A DNA stretch of 64,000 bases from NCBI GenBank assembly GCA_001295775.1, contig LJIA01000001.1:62001-126000 (forward strand), given 5' to 3'. The translations under genes were made by a program, and so were the position numbers. Positions 34,328 through 42,476 of this stretch are shown here, piece by piece; position 1 is the stretch's first letter; every line of letters begins with the position of its first letter. The stretch comes from a beta proteobacterium AAP99. Its GTDB lineage: Bacteria > Pseudomonadota > Gammaproteobacteria > Burkholderiales > Burkholderiaceae_C. The notes beneath the pieces are model-generated. The model saw nothing but the letters and a program-made list of their open reading frames with translations, had not been told where the DNA came from and did not search any database.

Positions 34328-34719
34328 CCGTCGCCATCACTGTCGAACACAACGAGGCGCGGCTGGCAGGCACCCTGGCATTCCTGGATGCAGGCAGCAA
34401 CCCGGCGCGTCTGCGCATCTACGGCGGTACGCGACCCGCCACCCCGGTGACGACGCCTGCGAGCGCGATGCTGGTCGAGATCAGACTCACCAAGCCCGCA
34501 GGCACGATTTCAGGCGGACTCCTGACGCTGACGCAGCAGGAGGACGGGCTGATCACGACGACCGGCGTCGCTACCTGGGCGCGGCTGGTCAACGGCAATG
34601 AGGTGACCGCCCTGGATCTGGACTGCAGCGGCACCGACGGCAGCGGTGACGTGAAGCTGGCCAGCACCAATCTCTATCTGGGTGGCGATGCCCGGATGGT
34701 GTCTGCGATTCTGGGGTAG
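34324..34719 (+). CDS. small phage tail protein, hypothetical
   Basis: A 131-residue Thr/Ala/Gly-rich beta protein starting at GTG 34324, overlapped by the previous stop (GTGA). Segments such as ARLRIYGGTRPATPV and ATWARLVNGNEVTALDLDCS suggest a compact beta-sandwich. It lies 3 nt before the baseplate hub-like gene. I do not recognise the family. A role in the tail tip is inferred. Confidence 0.5.
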   Translation: MTVAITVEHNEARLAGTLAFLDAGSNPARLRIYGGTRPATPVTTPASAMLVEIRLTKPAGTISGGLLTLTQQEDGLITTTGVATWARLVNGNEVTALDLDCSGTDGSGDVKLASTNLYLGGDARMVSAILG

Positions 34720-34722
34720 GCC

Positions 34723-36738
34723 GTGCCAAGCGCACCCAGCGAACTGACGCTGGCCGCCACTTTGCCAGTGCCCGGAGTCAGCATTCAGATCGGGCCACCA
34801 CTGGTCGACCTGCTGTTCGACCAACCCGCAGCAACCGACGCCAATTTGGTGTTCGGGGCCAACTACATCGCGCCGCGCGACGACGTCCTGGTGCTGGCCA
34901 GCCTGCCGTTGCCGGTCGTGGCGATCAAGTTCATCCCGCCAGCGCGGGCCGAACTGCTGGCCGAGCTACCTGCATTGACGGTGACCACGCTGTTGCTGCG
35001 TCCGAGCGTGCCCTTGGACGTGGCCGGTGCAAGTCTTCCCGGTGTCGTGTTCTCCGGCGAGGTCAGGTACTACTCGCGCACCCAGCGACCGACGGTGGGC
35101 CAGACCGCTCAACCTTGGCAATTGGCGAGACAGACCGAGGACGGTGCCACGCAGGGCCAGCAGGACGCTGCCGCTACACCCGCAGGCTGGGACACGTTCT
35201 GGCGACGCACCTTGGGTGTTCCTCAAGGCATCGAGCACAGGTTGCCGCCGGTGCTGGCGGCAGCGCCCGAGCAACGAGGCGCTCGCCACCAGGAGGCGAC
35301 CCGGCTACAGGACTCGACGTGGTTTGCGCACCAGGACGCCACGCGTTTTGCGGCGGCCCAACGCGGTCTGTTCCAGAACGCACGCCCTCTGCGGAATGCC
35401 ACGCGGTTCCAGCATCAGGACGGTGATCGCACCAAGCGCGCGGGGCGGGTGAGCTTTTGGCAGATTGCACGGCTGCTCACCCAGAGCCAGGGGAGTGATT
35501 TTCAGAGTGCCAGCCCGTTATTCAAAGGATGGCGTGGCCGGTATCAGGACGCCGTGCCGCCACCGCCGGGAATCAGCACCTGGGTGATCCCAGAGCCGCC
35601 CGCACCGCAGCCTTGCTATACGCCGAACGCGCATCTGCTGTTTGCCGCACTGGTACCGGCAGGCAGCCACCTGCTGTTCGTTTGTGAAAACCACATCAAC
35701 CCACCGCCTCCCGATGGGGAGCCGGTGGTCGTTCCAGTTCGGAGGGTGTACTTCGTGATCAACAACGTGACCCTGTACCGCGTGTCGGATGGCGCGCCGG
35801 TGCCGGTGTTCAATCTCTCGCTGTCGCTCGATGCATCGTCATGGGCGTGGGGCTTCGATGCGGTGCTGCCTGCGAAAGCCGAGGCACTGGTCGCGGGCAG
35901 CGCTTCCGGACCCGTCGAACTCGTGGCCAGCGTCAACGGTACCCCGTTTCGCGTGCTGGCCGAGAGCATCAGCCGCGAACGCATCTTCGGTGACGCCAGC
36001 ATCCGCATCTCCGGACGAGGGCGCAACGCTGTTCTGGCCGCGCCTTACGCGCCGGTGATGACGTTCTCGAACACCGAGGGCCGAACCGCACGGCAGTTGA
36101 TGGACGACGTGCTCACGGTAAACGGCATCCCGCTGGGCTGGGCGGTCGATTGGGGCCTGACGGACTGGAACGTCCCCGCCAATGCGTTCGCTCAGCAGGG
36201 ATCGTGGATCGACGCACTGACCGCCATTGCCGGTGCTGCAGGTGGCTACTTGATTCCGCATCCCTCGGCTCAGAGCATCCGTGTGCGTCATCGCTACCCG
36301 GTAGCCCCTTGGGAATGGAGCACGGTCACGCCCGACTTCGTGTTGCCGGTCGATGCCGTCGCCCGTGAGTCGCTGCGCTGGCTGGAAAAGCCTGCGTACA
36401 ACCGCGTGTTCGTTTCTGGGCAGGACGTCGGCGTGCTCGGGCAAGTGACCCGTGCCGGGACTGCCGGAGATGTGCTGGCACCGATGGTCGTTGATCCGCT
36501 GATCACCGAGGCCGCCGCCGCGCGTCAGCGTGGCATCGCCGTGCTGGCCGACACCGGTCACCAGCTCGAGGTCAGCCTGCGCCTGCCGGTGCTTGCCGAG
36601 ACCGGGATCATCGAGCCCGGTGCGTTCGTGGAGTACCAGGACGGCAGCATCACTCGGCTCGGCATCGTCCGCGCGACCCGGGTGGAAGCCGGGATGCCTG
36701 AGGTCTGGCAGACGCTGGGAGTGCAGGCCTATGCATAA
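34723..36738 (+). CDS. baseplate hub-like tail protein with Gln/Arg repeat insert
   Basis: A 671-residue protein starting at GTG 34723. The N-terminal 110 residues are hydrophobic beta strands. Residues about 115-280 are a Q/A/R-rich region with degenerate repeats around QDATRF (QEATRLQDS, HQDATRFAA, FQNARPLRNATRFQH). The C-terminal 330 residues (VYFVINNVTLYRVSDG, then TARQLMDDVLTVNGIPLGW, then EYQDGSITRLGIVRATR) resemble hub proteins of phage baseplates. The last 8 nt overlap the following gene. Confidence 0.6.
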   Translation: MPSAPSELTLAATLPVPGVSIQIGPPLVDLLFDQPAATDANLVFGANYIAPRDDVLVLASLPLPVVAIKFIPPARAELLAELPALTVTTLLLRPSVPLDVAGASLPGVVFSGEVRYYSRTQRPTVGQTAQPWQLARQTEDGATQGQQDAAATPAGWDTFWRRTLGVPQGIEHRLPPVLAAAPEQRGARHQEATRLQDSTWFAHQDATRFAAAQRGLFQNARPLRNATRFQHQDGDRTKRAGRVSFWQIARLLTQSQGSDFQSASPLFKGWRGRYQDAVPPPPGISTWVIPEPPAPQPCYTPNAHLLFAALVPAGSHLLFVCENHINPPPPDGEPVVVPVRRVYFVINNVTLYRVSDGAPVPVFNLSLSLDASSWAWGFDAVLPAKAEALVAGSASGPVELVASVNGTPFRVLAESISRERIFGDASIRISGRGRNAVLAAPYAPVMTFSNTEGRTARQLMDDVLTVNGIPLGWAVDWGLTDWNVPANAFAQQGSWIDALTAIAGAAGGYLIPHPSAQSIRVRHRYPVAPWEWSTVTPDFVLPVDAVARESLRWLEKPAYNRVFVSGQDVGVLGQVTRAGTAGDVLAPMVVDPLITEAAAARQRGIAVLADTGHQLEVSLRLPVLAETGIIEPGAFVEYQDGSITRLGIVRATRVEAGMPEVWQTLGVQAYA

Positions 36739-36952
36739 CCTCTACGAGCAGTTTCGCCAACTGATCCCCGACCCGCCGCTGCAGGCGGGCACCGTGATCG
36801 ACGTCGGCTCCGGCGTGGTCACGGTCGCATTGCCCGGTGGTGGCCGAATCAAGGCGCGGGGCTCTGCGGCCATCGGCCAGAAGGTGTTCGTGCGCGACGA
36901 CGCCATCGAAGGCATTGCCCCCAGCCTGACGCTGGAAGTCATCGAGATCTGA
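36731..36952 (+). CDS. small OB-fold-like tail tip protein
   Basis: A 73-residue protein starting at ATG 36731 inside the end of the hub gene. The segment GTVIDVGSGVVTVALPGGGRIKAR followed by GQKVFVRDDAI looks like a short OB-type beta barrel as in phage spike proteins. The longer frame from 36530 is out of context. It is the last structural gene before a terminator. The fold is inferred from pattern only. Confidence 0.55.
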   Translation: MHNLYEQFRQLIPDPPLQAGTVIDVGSGVVTVALPGGGRIKARGSAAIGQKVFVRDDAIEGIAPSLTLEVIEI

Positions 36953-36976
36953 AGCCCAACTGATTCAACCCTGAGA

Positions 36977-37008
36977 CCCGCCCTGATGCTCACGCATCGG
37001 GCGGGTTT
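36977..37008 (+). terminator. Rho-independent terminator after tail operon
   Basis: CCCGCCC and GATG (36977-36988, one bulged T) pair with CATC and GGGCGGG (36995-37005) around the loop CTCACG, followed by TTT. The T-run is short, so termination may be partial, allowing read-through into the lysis genes. Confidence 0.7.
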
Positions 37009-37028
37009 CGCATTTCTGGAGAAAGCAA

Positions 37029-37331
37029 ATGACCGAACCTGAACAACAACCTGCACTTGTCGAGAACATGCTGCTGCTTCGCAAGGAGGACTTCGACGAT
37101 CTGCTCGACCGTGCCGCCGAACGTGGTGCCGAGCGTTGTCTCGCCCATCTTGGATTGGAGAACGGCCACGCCGCCCGCGACATCCGGGAGCTGCGCGATC
37201 TGCTGGAAGCTTGGCGCGACGCCCGCCGCACGGCTTGGCAGACGACCATCAAGGTTGCCACCACTGGCATCCTGGCCGCATTGCTGGTCGGTGCCGCCAT
37301 CAAGCTCAAGCTGATGGGAGGTACCCAATGA
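37029..37331 (+). CDS. DUF6127-like membrane protein of lysis cassette
   Basis: A 100-residue protein with a charged helical N-terminal part (LLRKEDFDDLLDRAAERGAERC, then RDIRELRDLLEAWRDARRTAW) and one transmembrane helix near residues 73-93 (VATTGILAALLVGAAIKLKL). It matches the DUF6127 pattern of phage proteins beside holin genes. GGAG lies 9-12 nt upstream of ATG 37029. The stop overlaps the next ATG. It may modulate holin timing; that is inference. Confidence 0.7.
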   Translation: MTEPEQQPALVENMLLLRKEDFDDLLDRAAERGAERCLAHLGLENGHAARDIRELRDLLEAWRDARRTAWQTTIKVATTGILAALLVGAAIKLKLMGGTQ

Positions 37332-37804
37332 TCGAAACCCTCCTCGGTGGCCTCCTGGGCGGGGCCTTCCGTCTTGCGCCCGAAATCCTCAAGTGGCTCG
37401 ACCGCAACGGCGAACGCAGCCACGAACTGGCGATGCAGGACAAGGCGCTGGAGTTCGAGAAGATTCGCGGTGCGCAGCGGATGGCCGAGATCGGCGCTAG
37501 TGCTGAAGCTGCCTGGAACGTTGGTGCCGTCGATGCGCTGCGCGAAGCCGTCCGCACCCAAGGCGAAAAGACCGGCGTGCGCTGGGCAGACGCCTTGTCG
37601 GTCAGCGTGCGACCGGTGATCACCTACTGGTTCATGGCCCTGTACTGCGCTGCCAAGACGGCGGCATTTGCGGCTGCCGTGACCGCTGGCGCTGGCTGGG
37701 GCACGGCCATCCTGCACGCCTGGACGGAAGCCGATCAGGCGCTGTGGGCTGGTGTGCTGAACTTCTGGTTCCTCGGGCGAGTGTTCGACCGGGTGCGCTC
37801 GTGA
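37328..37804 (+). CDS. putative 3-TM holin
   Basis: A 158-residue protein with an amphipathic N-terminus (IETLLGGLLGGAFRLAPEIL), a charged central helix (HELAMQDKALEFEKIRGAQRMAE) and two or three hydrophobic C-terminal segments (VITYWFMALYCAAKTAAFAAAV and ALWAGVLNFWFLGRVF). This layout matches the 3-TM holin family of phages and gene-transfer agents. It is coupled by overlaps to the DUF6127-like gene and to lysozyme, consistent with a pore for endolysin release. Confidence 0.65.
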   Translation: MIETLLGGLLGGAFRLAPEILKWLDRNGERSHELAMQDKALEFEKIRGAQRMAEIGASAEAAWNVGAVDALREAVRTQGEKTGVRWADALSVSVRPVITYWFMALYCAAKTAAFAAAVTAGAGWGTAILHAWTEADQALWAGVLNFWFLGRVFDRVRS

Positions 37805-38265
37805 CCGGGGTGCCGAAAACGGCCATCGAGCTAGCCAAGCGCTTCGAAGGGTTCCATCTGGTACCGAAGGTCGATCCTGGACGCGCGCATCCGTACATCT
37901 GCCCAGCGGGCTACTGGACGATTGGCTACGGTCATCTGTGCGAGCCGACGCACCCGCCGATCACCGAGGCCGAAGCAGAGGTCTATCTGGCCAGCGACCT
38001 GCAAACAGCGCTCGCCGCCACACTGCGTTACTGCCCAGTGCTAGCCACTGAGCTTGAGGAGCGGCTCGCAGCCATCGTGGACTTCACCTTCAACCTTGGC
38101 GCAGGGCGGCTGCAGACGTCGACGCTACGGCGGCGCATCAATCAGCGGGACTGGGCTGCCGCCGCAACGGAGCTGCGACGCTGGGTCTATGGCGGCGGCA
38201 GGGTGCTGCCAGGGCTTGTAAAGCGGCGAGAAGCAGAGGCCGCTTGGCTACTTCGCAGCACCTGA
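37801..38265 (+). CDS. endolysin, GH24 lysozyme
   Basis: A 154-residue peptidoglycan hydrolase starting at GTG 37801 (GTGA overlap). Catalytic Glu16 lies in KRFEGFH. The T4 Asp position is a cysteine, Cys34 in ICPAGYWTIGYGH, with Thr40 six residues on, the C/D-x5-T pattern of many phage lysozymes. The Glu-to-Cys distance is longer than usual. No signal peptide is seen, so export depends on the holin. No spanin genes follow. Confidence 0.85.
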   Translation: MTGVPKTAIELAKRFEGFHLVPKVDPGRAHPYICPAGYWTIGYGHLCEPTHPPITEAEAEVYLASDLQTALAATLRYCPVLATELEERLAAIVDFTFNLGAGRLQTSTLRRRINQRDWAAAATELRRWVYGGGRVLPGLVKRREAEAAWLLRST

Positions 38266-38335
38266 TTTTCCGCAGTGCGAAACAACTTAGCTTTGCCGCA
38301 GAACAGCGCAACAGCCATGCTGGAGTCGTTCAATT

Positions 38336-38836
38336 TCACGTCTTCTTTTCCTTCAATGCCGCGCCCTTGGCCGACCGGGGGCTACCCCTGTGCGTGCCAT
38401 GCACATGCCCAGCCGCACCGACCCCGCCAGCAGAACCCTGGCGAGCACCCTGCGTCAGCTCTGCCAGGATTCCACAGTGCCCGGCATCCTGTGCGTCTTG
38501 GCACATCTCACGCAGCCCTTTGAGCTGCTTCTCCAACTGACGCAGTTCGCGGATGCGCAGCGCGACATGTCCGATGTGCTCGTCCAACAGCGCATTCACC
38601 TCGCCGCAATTTTCCGTCGGGGCATCCTTGAAGCGCAGCAGCACGCGGATTTCGTCGAGCGTCATGTCCAGGCTGCGGCAGTGGCGAATGAAGGACAGGC
38701 GCTCGGCATGCACGTCCCCGTAAATCCGGTAATTGCCTTCGGATCGGGCAGTCTCGGGCAATAGCCCCTCGCGCTCGTAGTAGCGGATGGTTTCGACTTG
38801 CGTGCCCGTTGCGCGGGCCAATTCGCCAATTTTCAT
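38336..38836 (-). CDS. cadR: Cd(II)/Pb(II)-responsive MerR-family regulator (CadR/PbrR-like)
   Basis: A 166-residue MerR-type regulator. The N-terminal winged HTH (MKIGELARATGTQVETIRYYEREGL) is followed by a dimerisation helix. Cysteines in FIRHCRSLD, TENCGEVN and DAGHCGIL match the three-cysteine metal site of CadR/PbrR, and the tail is His-rich. It is divergent from the P-type ATPase gene, and the elongated MerR-type promoter lies in the gap between them. It is expected to repress without metal and activate by DNA distortion when Cd, Pb or Zn binds. The start at 38836 is chosen as the canonical MKIG start. Confidence 0.88.
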   Translation of the reverse strand: MKIGELARATGTQVETIRYYEREGLLPETARSEGNYRIYGDVHAERLSFIRHCRSLDMTLDEIRVLLRFKDAPTENCGEVNALLDEHIGHVALRIRELRQLEKQLKGLREMCQDAQDAGHCGILAELTQGARQGSAGGVGAAGHVHGTHRGSPRSAKGAALKEKKT

Positions 38837-38898
38837 GTTTGGATGTCCATGCCGAAACGTCGAGTCTGAAGGATGGATGGAGACAAGCATTATACCTC

Positions 38899-38929
38899 TT
38901 GACTCTTTAGTGGCTACAGGGTTTCCAAT
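38899..38929 (+). promoter_or_regulatory. MerR-type promoter/operator of cadA
   Basis: The -35 TTGACT (38899-38904) and -10 TCCAAT (38924-38929) are separated by 19 bp, the over-long spacer typical of MerR-family targets. Between them is an imperfect dyad centred on TGG (ACTCTTTAG and CTACAGGGT, 38902-38922), like known CadR/PbrR operators. Confidence 0.8.
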
Positions 38930-38951
38930 ATCGTCAAGCAAGGAGAAACCT

Positions 38952-41195
38952 ATGGATTCAAAGAAAGCTCATGAGGTGAATGCCTCCCACACACACAGCT
39001 CACCCTGTTGCGGTAGCGCTTGCGCAACGGCTTCGCCGGTGCAGTCGATCACAACGACGTCAGCCGAAGCGGGTGGCACCGGCTCCCTATTCCGCATATC
39101 CACGATGGACTGTGCCGCCGAGGAAAGCGAAATTCGGCGCGCCTTGGCAGATCTGCCAGCTGTACGTGGTTTGAGTTTTCAGCTCGCCGCCCGCACCCTG
39201 CGTATTGATGCCTCTGACACCGTGATGCCACAAGCACTGGAAGCGATTCGCCAAGCCGGGTTCGACCCTCAGCCGGTTGATTCGGCCAGCAGCGCAGGCC
39301 ACGATCACGCGCCATCCTCCAGGGGGCTGCGCCGCTTGGGACTAGCCTTGCTGCTGGCGGTCGTCGCAGAGCTGATTGCCTTTTTTGCGCCGCCAACGCT
39401 GGTCTGCCAAGTCGTCGGCATGGCTCTAGCCGCTGCAGCCATTGGCTTGGCCGGTTTTTCGACCTATGGCAAGGGGCTTGGCGCCCTGAGACAGGGGCGT
39501 CTGAACATCAACGCCCTGATGACTGTTGCGGTAACCGGAGCCTTTTTGATCGGCCAGTGGCCCGAAGCGGCCATGGTGATGGCACTTTACGCCATCGCCG
39601 AACTGATCGAGGCGCGTGCGGTAGACCGGGCTCGCAACGCCATCAAGAGCCTGCTGGATTTGACGCCCGATACCGCCGAGCAGCGACTACCTGACGGTAG
39701 CTGGGGGACGGTGGCAGCGGGTGAAGTTCCTTTGGATGCAATCGTGCGGGTCAAGCCCGGCTCGCGCATCCCGCTCGATGGTGTCGTCACCGCCGGAACC
39801 AGTGCCGTCAATCAGGCTCCGGTGACGGGGGAAAGCATCCCTGTCGACAAGGCGGCGGGCGACCCGGTATTCGCAGGAACCATCAACGACACCGGTACGC
39901 TCGAATTTCGTGTCACGGCTGCAGCCAACAACACCACGCTGGCACGCATCATTCTCGCGGTGGAACAGGCGCAGAGCGGCCGAGCCCCCACACAACAGTT
40001 TGTTGACCGGTTCGCGGCGATCTATACACCGCTCGTCTTCACGCTCGCTATTGCCGTCGCGGTGCTTACACCTTGGCTGATGGACTTGAGCTGGCATCAG
40101 GCGTTGTACAAAGCCCTTGTCCTGCTGGTCATTGCCTGCCCTTGCGCGCTGGTCATCGCCACGCCGGTCACAGTGGTCAGCGGCCTGGCTGCAGCAGCGC
40201 GACGAGGCATCCTCATCAAGGGTGGCGTGTATCTAGAAAGCGCACGCAAGATCAAAGCCATTGCACTCGACAAAACGGGCACGATCACAGAAGGCAAACC
40301 CAAGCTGGTGGCGACTGATGTGCTGGCGTCGGATGTCAACGAGGGGCAAGTTCTTCACTGGGCTGCAGATATGGCAGCACATTCAGATCACCCCGTCTCC
40401 CAAGCCATCGCGGCTGGTTTAAGCAACAACGGCTGCAATGGCGACGTGTCCGACTTCAAGGCCTTGCCTGGGCGAGGGATACTAGCGCAAGCCCATGGCG
40501 TCGAATTGGTGCTTGGAAATCATCGCTTGATCGAAGAACGCGGTTTGTGCAGCCCGGAAATCGAGGCGCGCTTGGCGGAACATGAAGCACAAGGGCGCAC
40601 TGTCACGATGTTGGCGTCAAAGCAACAAGTGCTGGCGATCTTCGCCGTAGCCGACACCATCAAAGAAAGTTCGCGGGAAGCGCTGGCAGAACTGCACGCG
40701 CTTGGCGTGTCGTCAGTCATGCTGACCGGGGACAATGCTGCCACGGCACAAAGCATTGCCCGACAATCCGGGATCGATGACGCACGTGGCAATTTACTGC
40801 CCGAAGACAAACTGGCTGCCATCGAGGAACTGCAAACGCGCTACGGCCCAACCGCAATGACGGGAGACGGGATCAATGATGCGCCTGCTCTGGCGCGCGC
40901 CGATATCGGGATCGCGATGGGCGCGGCAGGTACCGACACGGCGATGGAGGCGGCAGACGTTGTGATCATGAACGACGATCTGCGTCGCATACCAGAAACC
41001 ATTCGACTATCCAGACGCACCTACGGGGTTCTGTGGCAGAACATTGCGCTGGCGTTGGGCATCAAGGCGGTGTTTCTGTATTTGGCGGTGTTCAACAACG
41101 CCACTATGTGGATGGCAGTATTCGCCGACATGGGGGCCAGTTTGCTGGTGGTCTTTAACGGCTTGCGGCTGCTGCGCAACTCGGAACGAAGCTGA
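38952..41195 (+). CDS. cadA: Cd2+/Zn2+/Pb2+-exporting P1B-type ATPase (CadA/ZntA-like)
   Basis: A 747-residue inner-membrane pump. The N-terminus has Cys/His metal ligands (SSPCCGSACA) and a heavy-metal-associated domain with MDCAAEE near residues 52-58. Membrane helices follow, with the CPC motif (ACPCALVIATPV near 396-398), the phosphorylated Asp in DKTGTITEGK near 440, and the hinge GDGINDAPALA. It exports divalent soft metals from cytoplasm to periplasm. ATG 38952 with AGGAGA upstream is chosen; the frame is open further 5' but there it crosses the promoter. Regulated by the divergent MerR gene. Confidence 0.92.
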   Translation: MDSKKAHEVNASHTHSSPCCGSACATASPVQSITTTSAEAGGTGSLFRISTMDCAAEESEIRRALADLPAVRGLSFQLAARTLRIDASDTVMPQALEAIRQAGFDPQPVDSASSAGHDHAPSSRGLRRLGLALLLAVVAELIAFFAPPTLVCQVVGMALAAAAIGLAGFSTYGKGLGALRQGRLNINALMTVAVTGAFLIGQWPEAAMVMALYAIAELIEARAVDRARNAIKSLLDLTPDTAEQRLPDGSWGTVAAGEVPLDAIVRVKPGSRIPLDGVVTAGTSAVNQAPVTGESIPVDKAAGDPVFAGTINDTGTLEFRVTAAANNTTLARIILAVEQAQSGRAPTQQFVDRFAAIYTPLVFTLAIAVAVLTPWLMDLSWHQALYKALVLLVIACPCALVIATPVTVVSGLAAAARRGILIKGGVYLESARKIKAIALDKTGTITEGKPKLVATDVLASDVNEGQVLHWAADMAAHSDHPVSQAIAAGLSNNGCNGDVSDFKALPGRGILAQAHGVELVLGNHRLIEERGLCSPEIEARLAEHEAQGRTVTMLASKQQVLAIFAVADTIKESSREALAELHALGVSSVMLTGDNAATAQSIARQSGIDDARGNLLPEDKLAAIEELQTRYGPTAMTGDGINDAPALARADIGIAMGAAGTDTAMEAADVVIMNDDLRRIPETIRLSRRTYGVLWQNIALALGIKAVFLYLAVFNNATMWMAVFADMGASLLVVFNGLRLLRNSERS

Positions 41196-41202
41196 GACGA
41201 CC

Positions 41203-41913
41203 ATGGACACCCAAACGCGCCTGCTACAGCCGACCCCACTGCTGAACTTTACCCACCCTGCCATCGCGGCGCTCGTTCAGGAGCGCGGCTGGCGGAATCT
41301 GCCGATTTATGAACGCATCGGCGCCGTCTACGATTTTGTCCGCAACGAGATCGCCTTCGGCTACAACGAAGGAGACGAACTACCGGCGTCGGCAGTGCTG
41401 GCCGATGGCATCGGCCAGTGCAATACCAAGAGCACGCTGCTGATGGCCTTGCTGCGCGCGGTAGATATCCCATGCCGCTTTCACGGCTTTACCATCGATA
41501 AACTGCTGCAGAAGGGTGCGATCACAGGCTTGGCCTACGCACTGGCCCCTCAGCGCATCATTCACAGCTGGGTGGAGGTCGCCTACGAAGGCCGCTGGGT
41601 GAACTTGGAAGGCTTTATCCTCGATGGAACCTACTTGGCCAGCCTCCAGCGGCGCTTTGCGGATCGGCAGAGCTTCTGTGGCTACGGTGCGGCGACACCT
41701 GACCTATCGGCCCCCGGGGTTGAGTGGCGCGGGGAGAACACCTACATCCAGAAGGAGGGCGTCGCTGATGACCTCGGCATTTTCGACAGCCCGGACGAGT
41801 TTTATGCCCGCCACGGCTCCAACCTGTCGGGCCTCAAGCGCTGGCTGTACCAACGCGTCATTCGGCACAGAATGAACCGCAACGTGGCGCGCGTCCGTGC
41901 GTCTAAGTGGTGA
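41203..41913 (+). CDS. transglutaminase-like domain protein of the cad operon
   Basis: A 236-residue cytoplasmic protein with a transglutaminase/protease-like triad: Cys near residue 74 in IGQCNTKSTLL, His near 121 in IIHSWVEVAYEGRWVNLEGF, and an Asp near 142. It follows cadA by 7 nt, so it is probably co-transcribed and metal-induced. Transglutaminase-like genes are often found next to Cd/Pb-resistance ATPases, but their substrate is not known. The longer frame from 41044 lies inside cadA and is rejected. Confidence 0.75.
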   Translation: MDTQTRLLQPTPLLNFTHPAIAALVQERGWRNLPIYERIGAVYDFVRNEIAFGYNEGDELPASAVLADGIGQCNTKSTLLMALLRAVDIPCRFHGFTIDKLLQKGAITGLAYALAPQRIIHSWVEVAYEGRWVNLEGFILDGTYLASLQRRFADRQSFCGYGAATPDLSAPGVEWRGENTYIQKEGVADDLGIFDSPDEFYARHGSNLSGLKRWLYQRVIRHRMNRNVARVRASKW

Positions 41914-41936
41914 AACCCCACATCTCGGTCACATAG

Positions 41937-41966
41937 TTGCGCGCTAAAGTCTGTAGCTGCTATACT
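41937..41966 (+). promoter_or_regulatory. sigma70-like promoter of the czcI-like gene
   Basis: TTGCGC (41937-41942) and TATACT (41961-41966) are 18 bp apart. The expected transcription start near 41973 is only about two bases before the ATG at 41975, so the transcript could be leaderless. Confidence 0.6.
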
Positions 41967-41974
41967 GTTCGCAA

Positions 41975-42328
41975 ATGCGTAAATGGCTTGCAATTCTTCT
42001 GTTGGTACTTATGCCGCTACAGCTTGGCTGGGCGGCGGCTGCCAGCTATTGCCAGCATGAAAGTGGAGCCGCTGCCAAACACTTCGGTCACCACGACCAT
42101 CAACACAAAGCCGCAGATGGCAAAGACGCATCTTCTGACCAAGTCAAGACCTTGGATGGTGATCCCGATTGCGCGTCTTGTCATGCGGGGTGCCTGTCGG
42201 TCTTGTCTGGAGCGGTAGCGCTTGCTGCGCTGATCACCCCGTCTTCATACGCAACAGATTACTGGGCGCGCCTCACATCGCCCCCTTTTGAACGCCTAGA
42301 ACGCCCTCAGTGGCGCGTCCTCGCTTGA
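41975..42328 (+). CDS. czcI: CzcI-like periplasmic protein
   Basis: A 117-residue protein with a signal peptide (MRKWLAILLLVLMPLQLGWA), then a SYCQHES segment and a His-rich stretch (KHFGHHDHQHK), and the motif DCASCHAGCLS before a weak hydrophobic segment. These match CzcI-type proteins encoded upstream of czcCBA and thought to tune metal sensing or bind metal in the periplasm. There is no Shine-Dalgarno sequence before the ATG. It is followed by a 148-nt gap with a hairpin. Confidence 0.7.
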   Translation: MRKWLAILLLVLMPLQLGWAAAASYCQHESGAAAKHFGHHDHQHKAADGKDASSDQVKTLDGDPDCASCHAGCLSVLSGAVALAALITPSSYATDYWARLTSPPFERLERPQWRVLA

Positions 42329-42412
42329 TCGGCGAGGCGGGCTTCTTCACTTTCTGACCCCCGTCCGTTCCTGAGTGCGCTGCCCCGACATGGGCGCAGT
42401 TCCGCTTAGGTC

Positions 42413-42434
42413 GGAGCGACCTCCTGGTCGCTCC
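42413..42434 (+). promoter_or_regulatory. 9-bp hairpin in leader of czcC
   Basis: GGAGCGACC (42413-42421) and GGTCGCTCC (42426-42434) form a perfect stem with loop TCCT in the gap between the czcI-like gene and czcC. No T-run follows. It may be an attenuator or mRNA stabiliser, or may mark the junction where two modules were joined. Confidence 0.4.
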
Positions 42435-42476
42435 TCGCCGGTCTCCCGTGTCCTTACCTTAACACTGGAGCATCGG

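Noticed and set aside
38266-38335. Phage attachment site after lysozyme
   Set aside because: No repeat of this stretch was noticed elsewhere in the window, and the left end of the phage is not present, so an att site cannot be supported.
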